Of a DNA stretch of 64,000 nt, positions 35,049-46,476 are shown one piece after another. Origin of the DNA: Symsagittifera roscoffensis (taxonomy: Eukaryota > Xenacoelomorpha > Acoela > Convolutidae). The number at the start of each line of letters is the position of its first letter. The first letter of the stretch is position 1. The notes below the pieces were generated by a model. That model searched no databases. It had not been told where the DNA came from and saw only the letters and a list, made by a program, of their open reading frames with translations. The stretch covers positions 682,001-746,000 of the forward strand of contig NW_026970820.1 of the NCBI RefSeq assembly GCF_963678635.1. The letters run 5' to 3'. Position numbers and translations under genes: made by a program.

Positions 35049-37577
35049 AGGCAGAGCAGGCGCCCCACCCACCCAACCTGTCTGCTTCACCCACCCACCC
35101 AATCAGTCACGATTTGTCCGCTTTTTCGTTTTTCCGATTCGATTCATTCCGTAGGTGAAATCGAGTTGTGATGTGCCCCAAGATAAAGAGATTTGACGAT
35201 CACGTGTCCCACTATTTGATAGATCATTAGAATAAGTTTTTTCTAATCGATTTGCAAATTCTGGGCTGGATATCAATATATATGCCTTCATCACAGCTGT
35301 CATCGAAGCAAAAAGAGCACCGTGTAGGATCCATAATTATATCCCAAATGGACAACGCTAAGAAGCAGGAACCTTCGAAATATATTTCTATTAAATTAAG
35401 ATACAATGTCTTATAAATGAAGTAAAAACGCTATCGTCAGGTGTAAGTTTTCCAGGAAACTGTATCAACTGTACTGTACAATACAATATAGCGGCTGCTC
35501 TCTATTTCTCTGATCTTTGTTCGAGGTCCCGGATGCCCCTAACTGGGACCACAAGGGTCCCAGGGCGCATCCTATTTGGGTTAAAGCATCAAATGTACAA
35601 TTATATTCTATTCTATCAAAGAAATCAAACGAAAAGAGAAATTTTCTTCACTTTTTTACAATTTTCCATATTTCATTTTGCTCAACAATCAGTAAACTAT
35701 TGTATTTTTAACTTGAAGAGCCTGTTATATTATCAAACAAATTTTTTTGATAAATTTTAGTTTTTTTTTTTGGTTTTCAATTTTGAACCTATGGGATACA
35801 CTGCATTTTTTTTTTGCAGTAGCTACTTCAGGTGCACTCTAGCTACACTAGTGAATGCAAAAAATAGTAGAAAAAAACGGACAACTGAATCTGGTTTCTT
35901 AAATTAGAAGTTTCTTTGTTCGGTTTTTAATTAGGATCACATCAATTAAAAATTGAAAGAGAGCAAAGACAAGAATAAAAAACTTGCAATTTTTGATTAA
36001 AATTGACAAATAAAATGATCAAACTACAGTAAATTGCCTATGGCAAGCTAAAATCATCCATCAAAAACCACTTTTGTTCACTTTTGAAATTGAATTATTT
36101 TTCGACCAAAATTGAGCAGAGCTAAAATTGAAAAAAATAATATTTTCCTGAATTTCAAAAAACTGGTGCCAATCTATAATATCCATAGAAACACACTCTA
36201 TAAACCTAATTGGAAATGTTTTGATGAGCAAAGCCGAAAAATTACCCATTTTGAGAAAAGTGCAAAATACACCTTTTTGGTTAACTCAAAAAAGTGGAAA
36301 AAGTGGGAAAAAGGGTCTTCAAAACAAAACCATCCAAAAGTGGAATTAAGTAACTGCCATTATTTTGTAAATTGAGACCCGCATGGAAAAATTTACGAAA
36401 ATCCTACGGGAAGTTTTTGAGAACAGATTAGTTTCTCCGGAATTTTGGTAGTACTAATTTCATTACTGTACTTATAATTAAAGTCAAATCAAAAAGTCGT
36501 AAAAACTACAATTTTTAATCAATTTTGACAAATAAATGATCAAAACCCACTAAATTGGCTATGGCAAGTTCGAATCTACCATCAGAAATTATTTTTTCCC
36601 ATTTCTGAAAATTTTCTTTTTAAAAAAAATAAATGTTGAGTCACAAACGTGAAAAATCATATTTTTTTCAAAAAGTTAAAAAAAAACTTTTCCAGTTAAA
36701 CTAATTCATCAGGCCACACGTTAGGAACCTGTTCAGAATAGTTTCCATGATCAAAGCAGCAAAAGTAACCCATTTTGAGAAAAGTCGAAAAAACACCTTT
36801 TTAGTTAACTCAAAAAGTGGAAAAAGTGGGGAAAAGGGTCTTCAAAACGAAACCATCCAAAAATGGCATTAACTAACTGCCATTATTTTGTAAATTCAGA
36901 CCCGCATGCAAAAATTTACGAAAATCCTACGAGAATTTTTTGAGAACAGATTAGTTTCTCCGGAATTTTGGTAGTACTAATTTCATTACTGTACTTATAA
37001 TTAAAGTCAAATCAAAAAGTCGTAAAAACTACAATTTTTAATCAATTTTGACAAATAAATGATCAAAACCCACTAAGTTGGCTATGGCAAGTTCGAATCT
37101 ACCATCAGAAACCATTTTTTCCCATTTCTGAAAAGTTTCATTTTTAAAAAAATAAATGTTGAGTCACAAACGGGAAAAATCATATTTTTTCAAAAAGTCA
37201 AAAAAAATTGTTCCATTTAAACTAAATCTTCAGGCCACACGTTAGGAACCTGTTCAGAATGGTTTTCATGATTAAAGCAGCAAAAATCACTCATTTTGAG
37301 AAAAGTCGAAAAAACACCTTTTTAGTTAACGCAAAAAAGTGGAAAAAAGGGGAAAAAGGGTCTTCAAAATGAAACCATCCAAAAGTGGCATTAACAAACT
37401 GCCATTATTTTCTAAATTCAGACCCGCATGCAAAAAATTAGGAAATTCTGACGTGCGGTTTTGCAGAAGTCGATAGTTTCTGGGCATTAGTAACAACGTA
37501 AAAAATTTTTTGCTTTTTGACCGGAAGGGGCCCCTACCCCTTCCTAATCGCTTTTTGTGCTACACGCGACCATCTAG
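35049..37577 (+). repeat. Unit 16 (family C)
   Basis: Complete family C unit, 2529 bp, starting AGGCAGAGCAGGCGCCCC, a start shared only with unit 25. Central hairpin 35531-35572. Anchors at 36381 (GCATGG variant), 36904 and 37426. Terminal hairpin 37523-37544; CTAG 37574-37577. Its first kilobase is more diverged than the other C units; its last two modules are close to those of family B. Confidence 0.85.
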
Positions 37578-40082
37578 AGGAAATTGTTTCGCCCCACCCA
37601 CCCGACCAATTCATTTACCCACCCACCTGATCAGTCAGTGCGCCTTGACGACGTCTTTTGAAATTTGATTCATTCCGTAGCTGGAATCGATGCCCTAAGA
37701 CAAAAAAGTTTGACAGACACATCTCCAACTATGTGATAGAGCATTTGTCGAATCAATTTTTTCTAAAAAAAATTTTGAAAAACAAAGCCTGAAAAAAATC
37801 TTGCGCTTTCATCACATATGTCATCGAAGCAAAAAGAGTACCGTGTTGGTTACATAATTGTATCCCAGTATCCACAATGCTAGAAGCAGGAAAACACTAA
37901 AACACCTTTCTATTAAATTTGAGATAGAATGTCTCATGAAGGAAATGAAAACTGTCTCCAAGCGTGCAGGATTTCCGAAAAAATCTCATAACCTGAAACA
38001 TAACAGCACAACATAGCGGCTGCTCTCTAATTCTCTGCTTTTTATTCGAGGTCCCGGATGCCCCTAACTGGGACCACAAGGGTCCCAGGGCGCATCCTAT
38101 AGGGATTAAAGCATTAAACGTAAAATCGTGGAAAGAGAAATTCTAATCACTTATTACAATTTTTCATATTTCATTTTGCTCAGCAATCAATAAACTGTTG
38201 TATTTTTAACTTGAAGAGCCTGTTATATTATCAAACAAAATTTTTCGATAAAAATTACATTTTTTTTTAGTTTTTCAAACAATATTTTCAAATTTGAAAC
38301 AAAAGGAACCCTTGCATTTTTTTTCAGTAACTAAGTCACTGCACTCTAGCTACACTAGTGAATGTAAAAAATAGTTAAAAAAACGGACAACTGAATCTGA
38401 TTTGTAAAATTCAATGTTTTTTTGTTTGGCTTTTAAATAGGTTCACGTCAATTAATAATTGAAATTGAGCAAACAAGAATATAACACTCGCAATTTTTGT
38501 TCAATGTTGATTAGAAAAATGATCAGAACACTCTATATTGCCTATGGCAAGCTCAAAACATCCATCAAAAACCACTTTTGTTCACTTTTAAAATTGAATT
38601 TTTTTTCGACCAAAAAAAGTTAGAGATGAAATTGAAAAAAAACGAAAATTTACCTAATTTGAAAAAATTGGTGTCAAACTGCTTTATCCATAGAAACACT
38701 TTCTATGAACCTATTCAGAAAGGTTTTGTTGAGCAATGCCGAAAAAATTACCCCTTTTGAGAAAAATTCAAAAAACACATTTTTGGTTAACTCAAAAAAG
38801 TGGAAAAAGTGGGAAAAGGGGTCTTCAAAACGAAACCATCCAAAAGTTGCATTAACTAACTGCCATTATTTTTAAAATTCAGACCCGCATGCAAAAAATA
38901 ACGAAAATCCTAGGGGAACTTTTTGAGAACAGATTAGTTTCTCCGGAATTTTGGTAGTACTGTTTTTATTACTATAATTATAATTAAAGTCAAATCTAAA
39001 AGTCGTAAAAACTACAATTTTTAATCAATTTTGACAAATAAATGATCAAAACCCACTAAATTGGCTATGGCAAGTTCGAATATACCATCAGAAACCATTT
39101 TTTCCCACTTTTGAAAATTTTCATTTTTTTGAAAATTTATGTTGAGTCACAAACGGGAAAAACCATATTTTTTCAAAATGTCAAAAACAGTTGTTCTTTT
39201 CAAGTTAGTTCATAAGGTCACATATTATGAACCTGTTCAGAATGGTTCTCATGTTCAAAGCCATACAAATTACCCATTTTGAGAAAAATTGAAAAAACAC
39301 CTTTTTGGTTAACTCAAAAAAGTGGAAAAAGTGGAGAAAGGTGTCTTCAAAACGAAACCATCCAAAAGTGGCATTAACTAACTGCCATTTTTTTGTGAAT
39401 TCAGACCCGCATGCAAAAATTTACGAAAATCCTACGTGAAGTTTCTGAGAACAGATTAGTTTCTCGGGAATTTTGGTAGTACTATTTTTATTACTATAAT
39501 AATAATTAAAGTCAAAACTAAAAGTGGTAAAAACTACAATTTTTAATCAATTTTGACAAATTAATGATCAAAACCCACTAAATTGGCTATGGCAAGTTCG
39601 AATGTACCATCAGAAACCATTTTTTCCCATTTTTGAAAATTTTCATTTTTTTGAAATTAAATGTTGAGTCACAAACGGGAAAAAACAAATTTTTTCAAAA
39701 AGTCAAAAAAAAATATTCCATTTAAACTAACTCATCAGGCCACACGTTAGGAACCTGTTCAGAATGGTTTTCATGATCAAAGCAGCAAAAGTCACCCATT
39801 TTGAGAAAAGTCTAAAAAACACCTTTTTAGTAAACTCAAAAAAGTGGAAAAAGTGGGAAAAGGGGTCTTCAAAATGAAACCATCCAAAAATGGCATTAAC
39901 AAACTGCCATTATTTTCCAAATTCAGACCCGCATGCAAAAAATTAGGAAATTCTGACGTGCGGTTTAGCAGAACTCGATAGTTACTAGGAATATTTACCA
40001 CTGTAAAAAATTTATTGCCTTTTGACCGGAAGGGGCCCCTACCCCTTCCTAATCGCTTTTTGTGCTACACGCGACCATCTAG
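37578..40082 (+). repeat. Unit 17 (family C)
   Basis: Complete family C unit, 2505 bp, starting AGGAAATTGTTTCGCCCC. Central hairpin 38056-38097. Anchors at 38887, 39409 and 39931 (522 bp apart both times). Terminal hairpin 40028-40049; CTAG 40079-40082. The second and third modules are close to those of unit 13. Confidence 0.85.
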
Positions 40083-40167
40083 GGGGCAGGGTTGTGTGGT
40101 CTATTTTTGTTTCAAGGTATTTGCATCGCGTGGGGGCGATTACGAACAGCGCTCAACGCACTCGCAG

Positions 40168-40192
40168 AAAGAGCACCCTGCGGGTGCTCTTT
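40168..40192. other. Strong early hairpin of unit 18
   Basis: AAAGAGCACCC, loop TGC, GGGTGCTCTTT: an 11-bp perfect stem with a 3-nt loop, followed by further T residues. It lies 85 bp from the unit start. The inner CCC/GGG and 3-nt loop match the family A early hairpin, while the outer pairs are replaced on both sides. It looks like a bacterial intrinsic terminator, but nothing else here is bacterial. Confidence 0.7.
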
Positions 40193-41608
40193 TTGCTCGA
40201 AAACTGCAAGTCGATTTAAATCTTACATATTTCGTCCAAAATTTAACTTTTTTTTCTAGTTGTTCTCAGTTAAACTCCCATGATACCTTAAACTGTATTC
40301 CTGGAAGGGCATTTTTATAAGTCACTCTGTGGCTCCATCAATTAACTACCAAATACGTTTTGATTTACGAAATGGACTGTTTCAACGAAAACAAGTTTTC
40401 GGAAACAGTCCAAATTTTAAATTATGATCCCAAATACAAACAAAGAGAAATCTAATGCGTTGGTTAAACTTACAGAGCCCAGCCCATGTCTTTGTGTTTA
40501 TTGACTGTTCAAACACATAACAACTACGTTAAAAACAATATTATTAAAATAAAAACAAAACAAATAATCGAGAAAGAAATGGAAGTTTATCCAAAAAATA
40601 TCACAAAAACCTCAGTTTGAAAAAGATGATACCTGAGAGGCCCGTTTTGACGCGTTACTACAGTTTAGGCACGTTTCGACTTCGCAACTCGCAATGATCG
40701 ATTAACTTTTACGTTTGTTTTACAAACACGCTTTTTTTTACCACAATCAAAATTTCATTACTTCTAAACCACTTGAACAAATTGATAAATTTTTTTGCAT
40801 CAGAACTAACTTGTCCAGGGTTTTTGACGTATATAATAAATGTATCCAGTTATTTAATTATTTTTTGGCAAATTTTTGAAAAAAATTAAAAAATTTGAAA
40901 AAACAATTTTTTTTTTCAGATTTGGCGATCAAAAAGTGCCTTCTATGATGGACCAGCAAAAAATTTGTTTTCAGGTCATAAGTTTGGCTCACTAGGGTAT
41001 ACAAACTGGCAAAATGTTTATAATAAAAAAGTTTAGAAGAACAGTGATTTTTTGAAAAAAAAATAAAAAAACGTAAAAAAATCAGTTTTTGGCGGGAAAA
41101 TTCTCAAAAAATCAAAAATCAAGTTTTCTCTTTCCTTACTCCAATAAAATAATTCGGCCACGACAATTATTTTTGTGATCAGTAAAAATGTCGAAAAACG
41201 ACCGGAACATTGACTTTTTTGAAATTTGACAAAAAACTTCAAAAAAACCGCAAAAAAACATCAAAAATCTCGAAAAAATTGCTGAAAAAATTTTGGCAAA
41301 CAATACACCATTCGATTCCCTCAACTGTGCTAGTGTCCCAAAAAAACATCACTTTTTCGCATTTTCTCAACCAAAATTGAGTTATTGGGGCATTTTTGAA
41401 AAAAAACGTGATTTCGACCAAAAAAAACGCCCCTTTTTCCCCAAAAAGTGCAACTCATAACATTATTTCGGAAAAACACCTTCCCAAGTTATATCTTAGA
41501 ATTTTGTCCTCTACCTACATGCAAAGTTTGAAGAAATTTTATACTGCCGTTTTCGAGAACTTGAATAATTTTTTTATTTTCCTAATTAGGTATTTTTTCT
41601 AGTTGACC

Positions 41609-41669
41609 GGCAAGGAAACCCTACCCTTGCCTAAAGGATTCACAAAGCCGGACCGCGACGACCACCTAG
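41609..41669 (+). other. Terminal hairpin type 3 plus CTAG end
   Basis: GGCAAGG (41609-41615) pairs with CCTTGCC (41625-41631), loop AAACCCTAC. It is preceded by ACC and followed by CTAAA, then CGCGACGACCACCTAG. Against type 1 several stem positions are changed on both arms, but the ACC lead, CCCTACC loop side, CTAA follow-on and CCACCTAG end are shared. Confidence 0.75.
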
Positions 41670-44173
41670 AGGAAATTGTTTCGCCCCACCCACCCGACCT
41701 AAGCCTTTACCCACCCACCTGATCAGTCAGTGCGCCTTCACGTCTTCTTTTGAAAATTGATTCATTCCGTAGCTGGAATTGATTAATGGTTTTCCCTAAT
41801 ACATGAAATTTTGACAGACAGATATCCAACTATTTGATAGAGCATTTTTCGAATCACTTCTTCAAATAGATTTTCAAAAAAAGCCTAAAAAAATCATGCG
41901 CTTTTATTACATATGTCATCGAAGCAAAAAGAGTACCGTGTTGGTTCCATAAATGGCTCCCAGTACCCACAATGCTAAGATGCAGGAAAAATACCTTTCT
42001 ATTAAATTTGAGATACAATGTCTCATGAAGGAAATGGAAACGCTATCCTAGGGTGCAGGTTTTCTGAAAAAATGGTATCAGCTGAAACATAACAGCACAA
42101 CATAGCGGCTGCTCTCTATTTCTCTGCTCTTTATTCGAGGTCATGGATGCCCCTACCTGGGACCACAAGGGTCCCAGGGCGCATCCTATAGGGATTAAAG
42201 CATCAAACGTACAATCATGAAATGAGAAATTCTAATCACTTATTACAATGTTCCATATTTCATTTTGCTCAGCAATCAGTAAACTGTTGTATTTTTAACT
42301 TGAAGAGCCTATTATATTATCAAACAAAATTTTTCGATGAAAATTACCTATTCTTTTAGTTTTTCAAACAATATTTTACAATTTGAAACAAAAAGAAACC
42401 TTGCAATTCTTTGCAGTAACTAAGTCAGTGCACTGTAGCTACACTAGTGAATGTAAAACATAGTTAAAAAAACGGACAACTGAATCTGGTTTTTTAAATT
42501 TAATGTTTTTTTGTTCGGCTTTTAAATAGGATCACGTCAATTAATAATTGAAATTGAGCAAAGACAAGAATATAACACTCGCAATTTTTGTTCAATATTG
42601 ACTAGAAAAATGATCAAACCACTCTATATTGCCTATGGCAAGCTCAAAACATCCATCAAAAACCACTTTTGTTCACTTTTAAAATTGAATTATTTTTCGA
42701 TCAAAAAAAGTTAGAGATGAAATTGAAAAAAAAACGAAAATTTACTTAATTTGAAAAAATTGGTGTCAAACTGCCTTATCCATAGAAACACTTTCTATGA
42801 ACCTATTCAGAAAGGTTTTGTTGAGCAATGCCGAAAAAATTACCCCTTTTGAGAAAAATTCAAAAAACACATTTTTGGTTAACTCAAAAAAGTGGAAAAA
42901 GTGGGAAAAGCGGTCTTCAAAACGAAACCATCCAAAAGTTGCATTAACTAACTGCCATTATTTTTAAAATTCAGACCCGCATGCAAAAAATAACGAAAAT
43001 CCTACGGGAACTTTGAGAACAGATTAGTTTCTCCGGAATTTTGGTAGTACTGTTTTTATTACTATAATTATAATTAAAGTCAAATCTAAAAGTCGTAAAA
43101 ACTACAATTTTTAATCAATTTTGACAAATAAATGATCAAAACCCACTAAATTGGCTATGGCAAGTTCGAATATACCATCAGAAACCATTTTTTCCCACTT
43201 TTGAAATTTTTAATTTTTTTGAAAATTTATGTTGAGTCACAAACGGGAAAAACCATATTTTTTCAAAATGTCAAAAACAGTTGTTCCATTTAAACTAATT
43301 CATCAGGCCACACGTTAGGAACCTGTTCAGAATGGTTTCCATGATTAAAGCAGCAAAAGTCACTCATTTTGAGAAAAGTCGAAAAAACACCTTTTTAGTT
43401 AACGCAAATAAAGTGGAAAAAGTGGAGAAAGGTGTCTTCAAAACGAAACCATCCAAAAGTGGCATTAACTAACTGCCATTTTTTTGTAAATTCAGACCCG
43501 CATGCAAAAATTTACGAAAATCCTACGTGAAGTTTTTGAGAACAGATTAGTTTCTCGGGAATTTTGGTAGTACTATTTTTATTACTATAATAATAATTAA
43601 AGTCAAAACTAAAAGTGGTAAAAACTACAATTTTTAATCAATTTTGACAAATTAATGATCAAAACCCACTAAATTGGCTATGGCAAGTTCGAATGTACCA
43701 TCAGAAACCATTTTTTCCCATATTTGAAAATTTTCATTTTTTTGAAATTAAATGTTGAGTCACAAACGGGAAAAAACAAATTTTTTCAAAAAGTCAAAAA
43801 AAAATATTCCATTTAAACTAATTCATCAGGCTACACGTTAAGAACCTGTTCAGAATGGTTTTCATGATCAAAGCAGCAAAAGTCACCCATTTTGAGAAAA
43901 GTCGAAAAAACACCTTTTTAGTTAACTCAAAAAAGTGGAAAAAGTGGGAAAAGGGGTCTTCAAAATGAAACCATCCAAAAATGGCATTAACAAACTGCCA
44001 TTATTTTCCAAATTCAGACCCGCATGCAAAAAATTAGGAAATTCTGACGTGCGGTTTAGCAGAACTCGATAGTTACTAGGAAAATTTACCACTGTAAAAA
44101 ATTTATTGCCTTTTGACCGGAAGGGGCCCCTACCCCTTCCTAATCGCTTTTTGTGCTACACGCGACCATCTAG
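41670..44173 (+). repeat. Unit 19 (family C), near-copy of unit 13
   Basis: Complete family C unit, 2504 bp. It begins AGGAAATTG where unit 13 has AGGTTACTC, then follows unit 13 closely. Central hairpin 42145-42186 (preceded by TCAT rather than TCCC). Anchors at 42979, 43500 and 44022. A patch at about 43277-43420 matches a different module type. Terminal hairpin 44119-44140; CTAG 44170-44173. Confidence 0.86.
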
Positions 44174-46476
44174 AGGAAATTGTTTCGCCCCACCCACCCG
44201 ACCAATATCATTTACCCACCCACCTGATCAGTCAGGCCACGACTACCATTTTTCGATTTGATCGAGTAACGAAAAGCTGTTTGTGATTCTCCATCACCTT
44301 AAAAATGAAGGAGCAGGTTTTTACTTAGCCAACTATCCTTTTGGGGGTAAAAAGGGTTTGATTTTTGATGCGTCTTTGCCCGAAAACCTCATCAAAAAGA
44401 ATAATTTACCCGGCTTTTCTAGTATTTGCTGACCACATTTTCGATCTGTCTCTGGCCACGACGTCGTTTAGTTAATGTTCTTCCCCGACATTTTTTTCTA
44501 TAATCGTATATTTTTACGAATAAAAGAGATTGCCAATACATCAGCGCTGTCCAAAACAGATTAGGAAATTGAACAACTTTAGTTATTTTTTTTTTTTGAT
44601 CGTCGTAACGGATGCTCCCCACATGGGACCACAGGGGTCCCAGGGAGCATCCCAAAAGGATTAAAGCAAAAGTTCAACAATTATTTACCCGTCAATTTGG
44701 GTCACTCTTGCGGTTCAACAATCTGTATTTTTTAAAAATGATTCCAAGAACAGTTCAGGGCTGCATGCAAAAAATAAGAACATTCTCACGCATCGGAATT
44801 AGGAAATTACTAATTGTTTTTTTTAAATTCTCATTATTTGTAGTAGCTTTATAAGATCCAAAATGAAAAACTAAAAAATCAACAATTTTTAACTATTTTT
44901 GAAATTAAAACATTCTGTATCTACTAAATCGACAATGGCAAGCTCAAATACACCATCAAAAATCATTTTTTTTTTTCACTTTTAAAAACTTAAATTTTTT
45001 TGAGAAAAAAAAAGTTGAGTCAGAAACGGGAAAAATCATATTTTTTCAAAATGTCAAAAAAATTGTTCCATTTAAACTTATTCAGTAGGCCATACGTTGG
45101 GAACCTGTTCAGAATGTTTTACATAATCAATGCAGCAAAATTTACCCATTTTGAGAAAAGTGCAAAAAACGCCTTTTTGGTTAACTGAAAAAAGTGGAAA
45201 AAAGGGGAAAAGGGGTCTTCAAAATGAAACCATCCAAAAGTGGCATTAACTAACTGCCATTATTTTGTGAATTCAGACCCGCATGCAAAAATTTACGAAA
45301 ATCCTACGTGAAGTTTTTCAGAACAGATTAGTTTCTCCGGATTTTTGGTAGTACTGATTTCTTTACTGTACTTATAATTAAAGTCAAATCAAAAAGTCGT
45401 AAAAACTACAATTTTTAATCAATTTTGACAAATAAATGATCAAAACCCACTAAATTGGCTATGGCAAGTCCGAATCTACCATCAGAAACCATTTTTTCCC
45501 ATTTCTGAAAATTTTCATTTTTTAAAAAATAAATGTTGAGTCACAAACGGGAAAAATCATATTTTTTCAAAAAGTCAAAAATAATTCCTCCATTTAAACT
45601 AAATCATCAGGCCACACGTTAGGAACCTGTTCAGAATGGTTTCCATGATCAAAGCAGCAAAAGTCACCCATTTTGAGAAAAGTCGAAAAAACACCTTTTT
45701 AGTTAACTCAAAAAAGTGGAAAAAGTGGGGAAAGGGGTCTTCAAAATGAAACCATCCAAAAGTGGCATTAACAAACTGCTATTATTTTCTAATTTCAGAC
45801 CTGCATGCAAAAAATTACGAAAATCCTACCTGAAGTTTTTAAGAACAGATTAGTTTCTCGGGAATTTTGGTAGTACTATTTTTATTACTATAATTATAAT
45901 TAAAGTCAAAACTAAAAGTCGTAAAAACTACAATTTTTAATCAATTTTGACAAATAAATGGTCAAAACCCACTAAATTGGCTATGGCAAGTTCGAATATA
46001 CCATCAGAAACCATTTTTTCCCATTTTTGAAAATTTTCATTTTTTTGAAAATAAATGTTGAGTCACAAAAGGGAAAAATCAAATTTTTTCAAAAAGTCAA
46101 AAAAAACTGTTCCAATTAAACTTATTCCTTAGGCCAAACGTTGGGAACCTGTTCAGAATGGTTTTCATGATCATAGCAGCAAAATTTACCCATTTTGAGA
46201 AAAGTCGAAAAAACACCTTTTTAGTTAACTCGAAAAAGTGGAAAAAGTGGGAAAAAGGGTCTTCAAAATGAAACCATCCAAAAGTGGCATTAACAAACTG
46301 CCATTATTTTCCAAATTCAGACCCGCATGCAAAAAATTAGGAAATTCTGACGTGCGGTTTAGCAGAACTTGATAGTTTCCTGGCATTAGTAACAACGTAA
46401 AAAATTTTTTGCCTTTTGACCGGAAGGGGCCCCTACCCCTTCCTAATCGCTTTTTGTGCTACACGCGACCATCTAG
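44174..46476 (+). repeat. Unit 20 (family B), twin of unit 11
   Basis: Complete family B unit, 2303 bp, near-identical to unit 11 from first base to CTAG. Central hairpin 44610-44652; terminal hairpin 46422-46443; CTAG 46473-46476. Differences include TTTGTGATTC for TTTAACATTC near 44280 and single-base changes. The 80- and 62-codon frames shared with unit 11 simply reflect recent copying. Confidence 0.88.

Larger units (their letters stand above)
40083..41669 (+). repeat. Unit 18 (family E), orphan short unit
   Basis: The only unit of its kind here, 1587 bp. It starts GGGGCAGGGTTGTGTGG; the next 30 bases loosely resemble the family A start. A strong early hairpin lies at 40168-40192. I see no central hairpin and no 520-bp modules. 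The body is A/T-rich with many AAAATTTTT-like runs and a CATGCAAAG anchor near 41519, about 150 bp before the end as in all families. Terminal hairpin 41609-41631 and CTAG 41666-41669 show it is an independent, complete member of the system. Frames up to 101 codons (40015-40320) cross the junction and are not credible genes. Confidence 0.8.

Noticed and set aside
40168-40192. Bacterial-type intrinsic terminator
   Set aside because: The stem with T-run fits, but there are no bacterial genes, ribosome binding sites or promoters in the window, and related hairpins lacking T-runs occupy the same place in other families.
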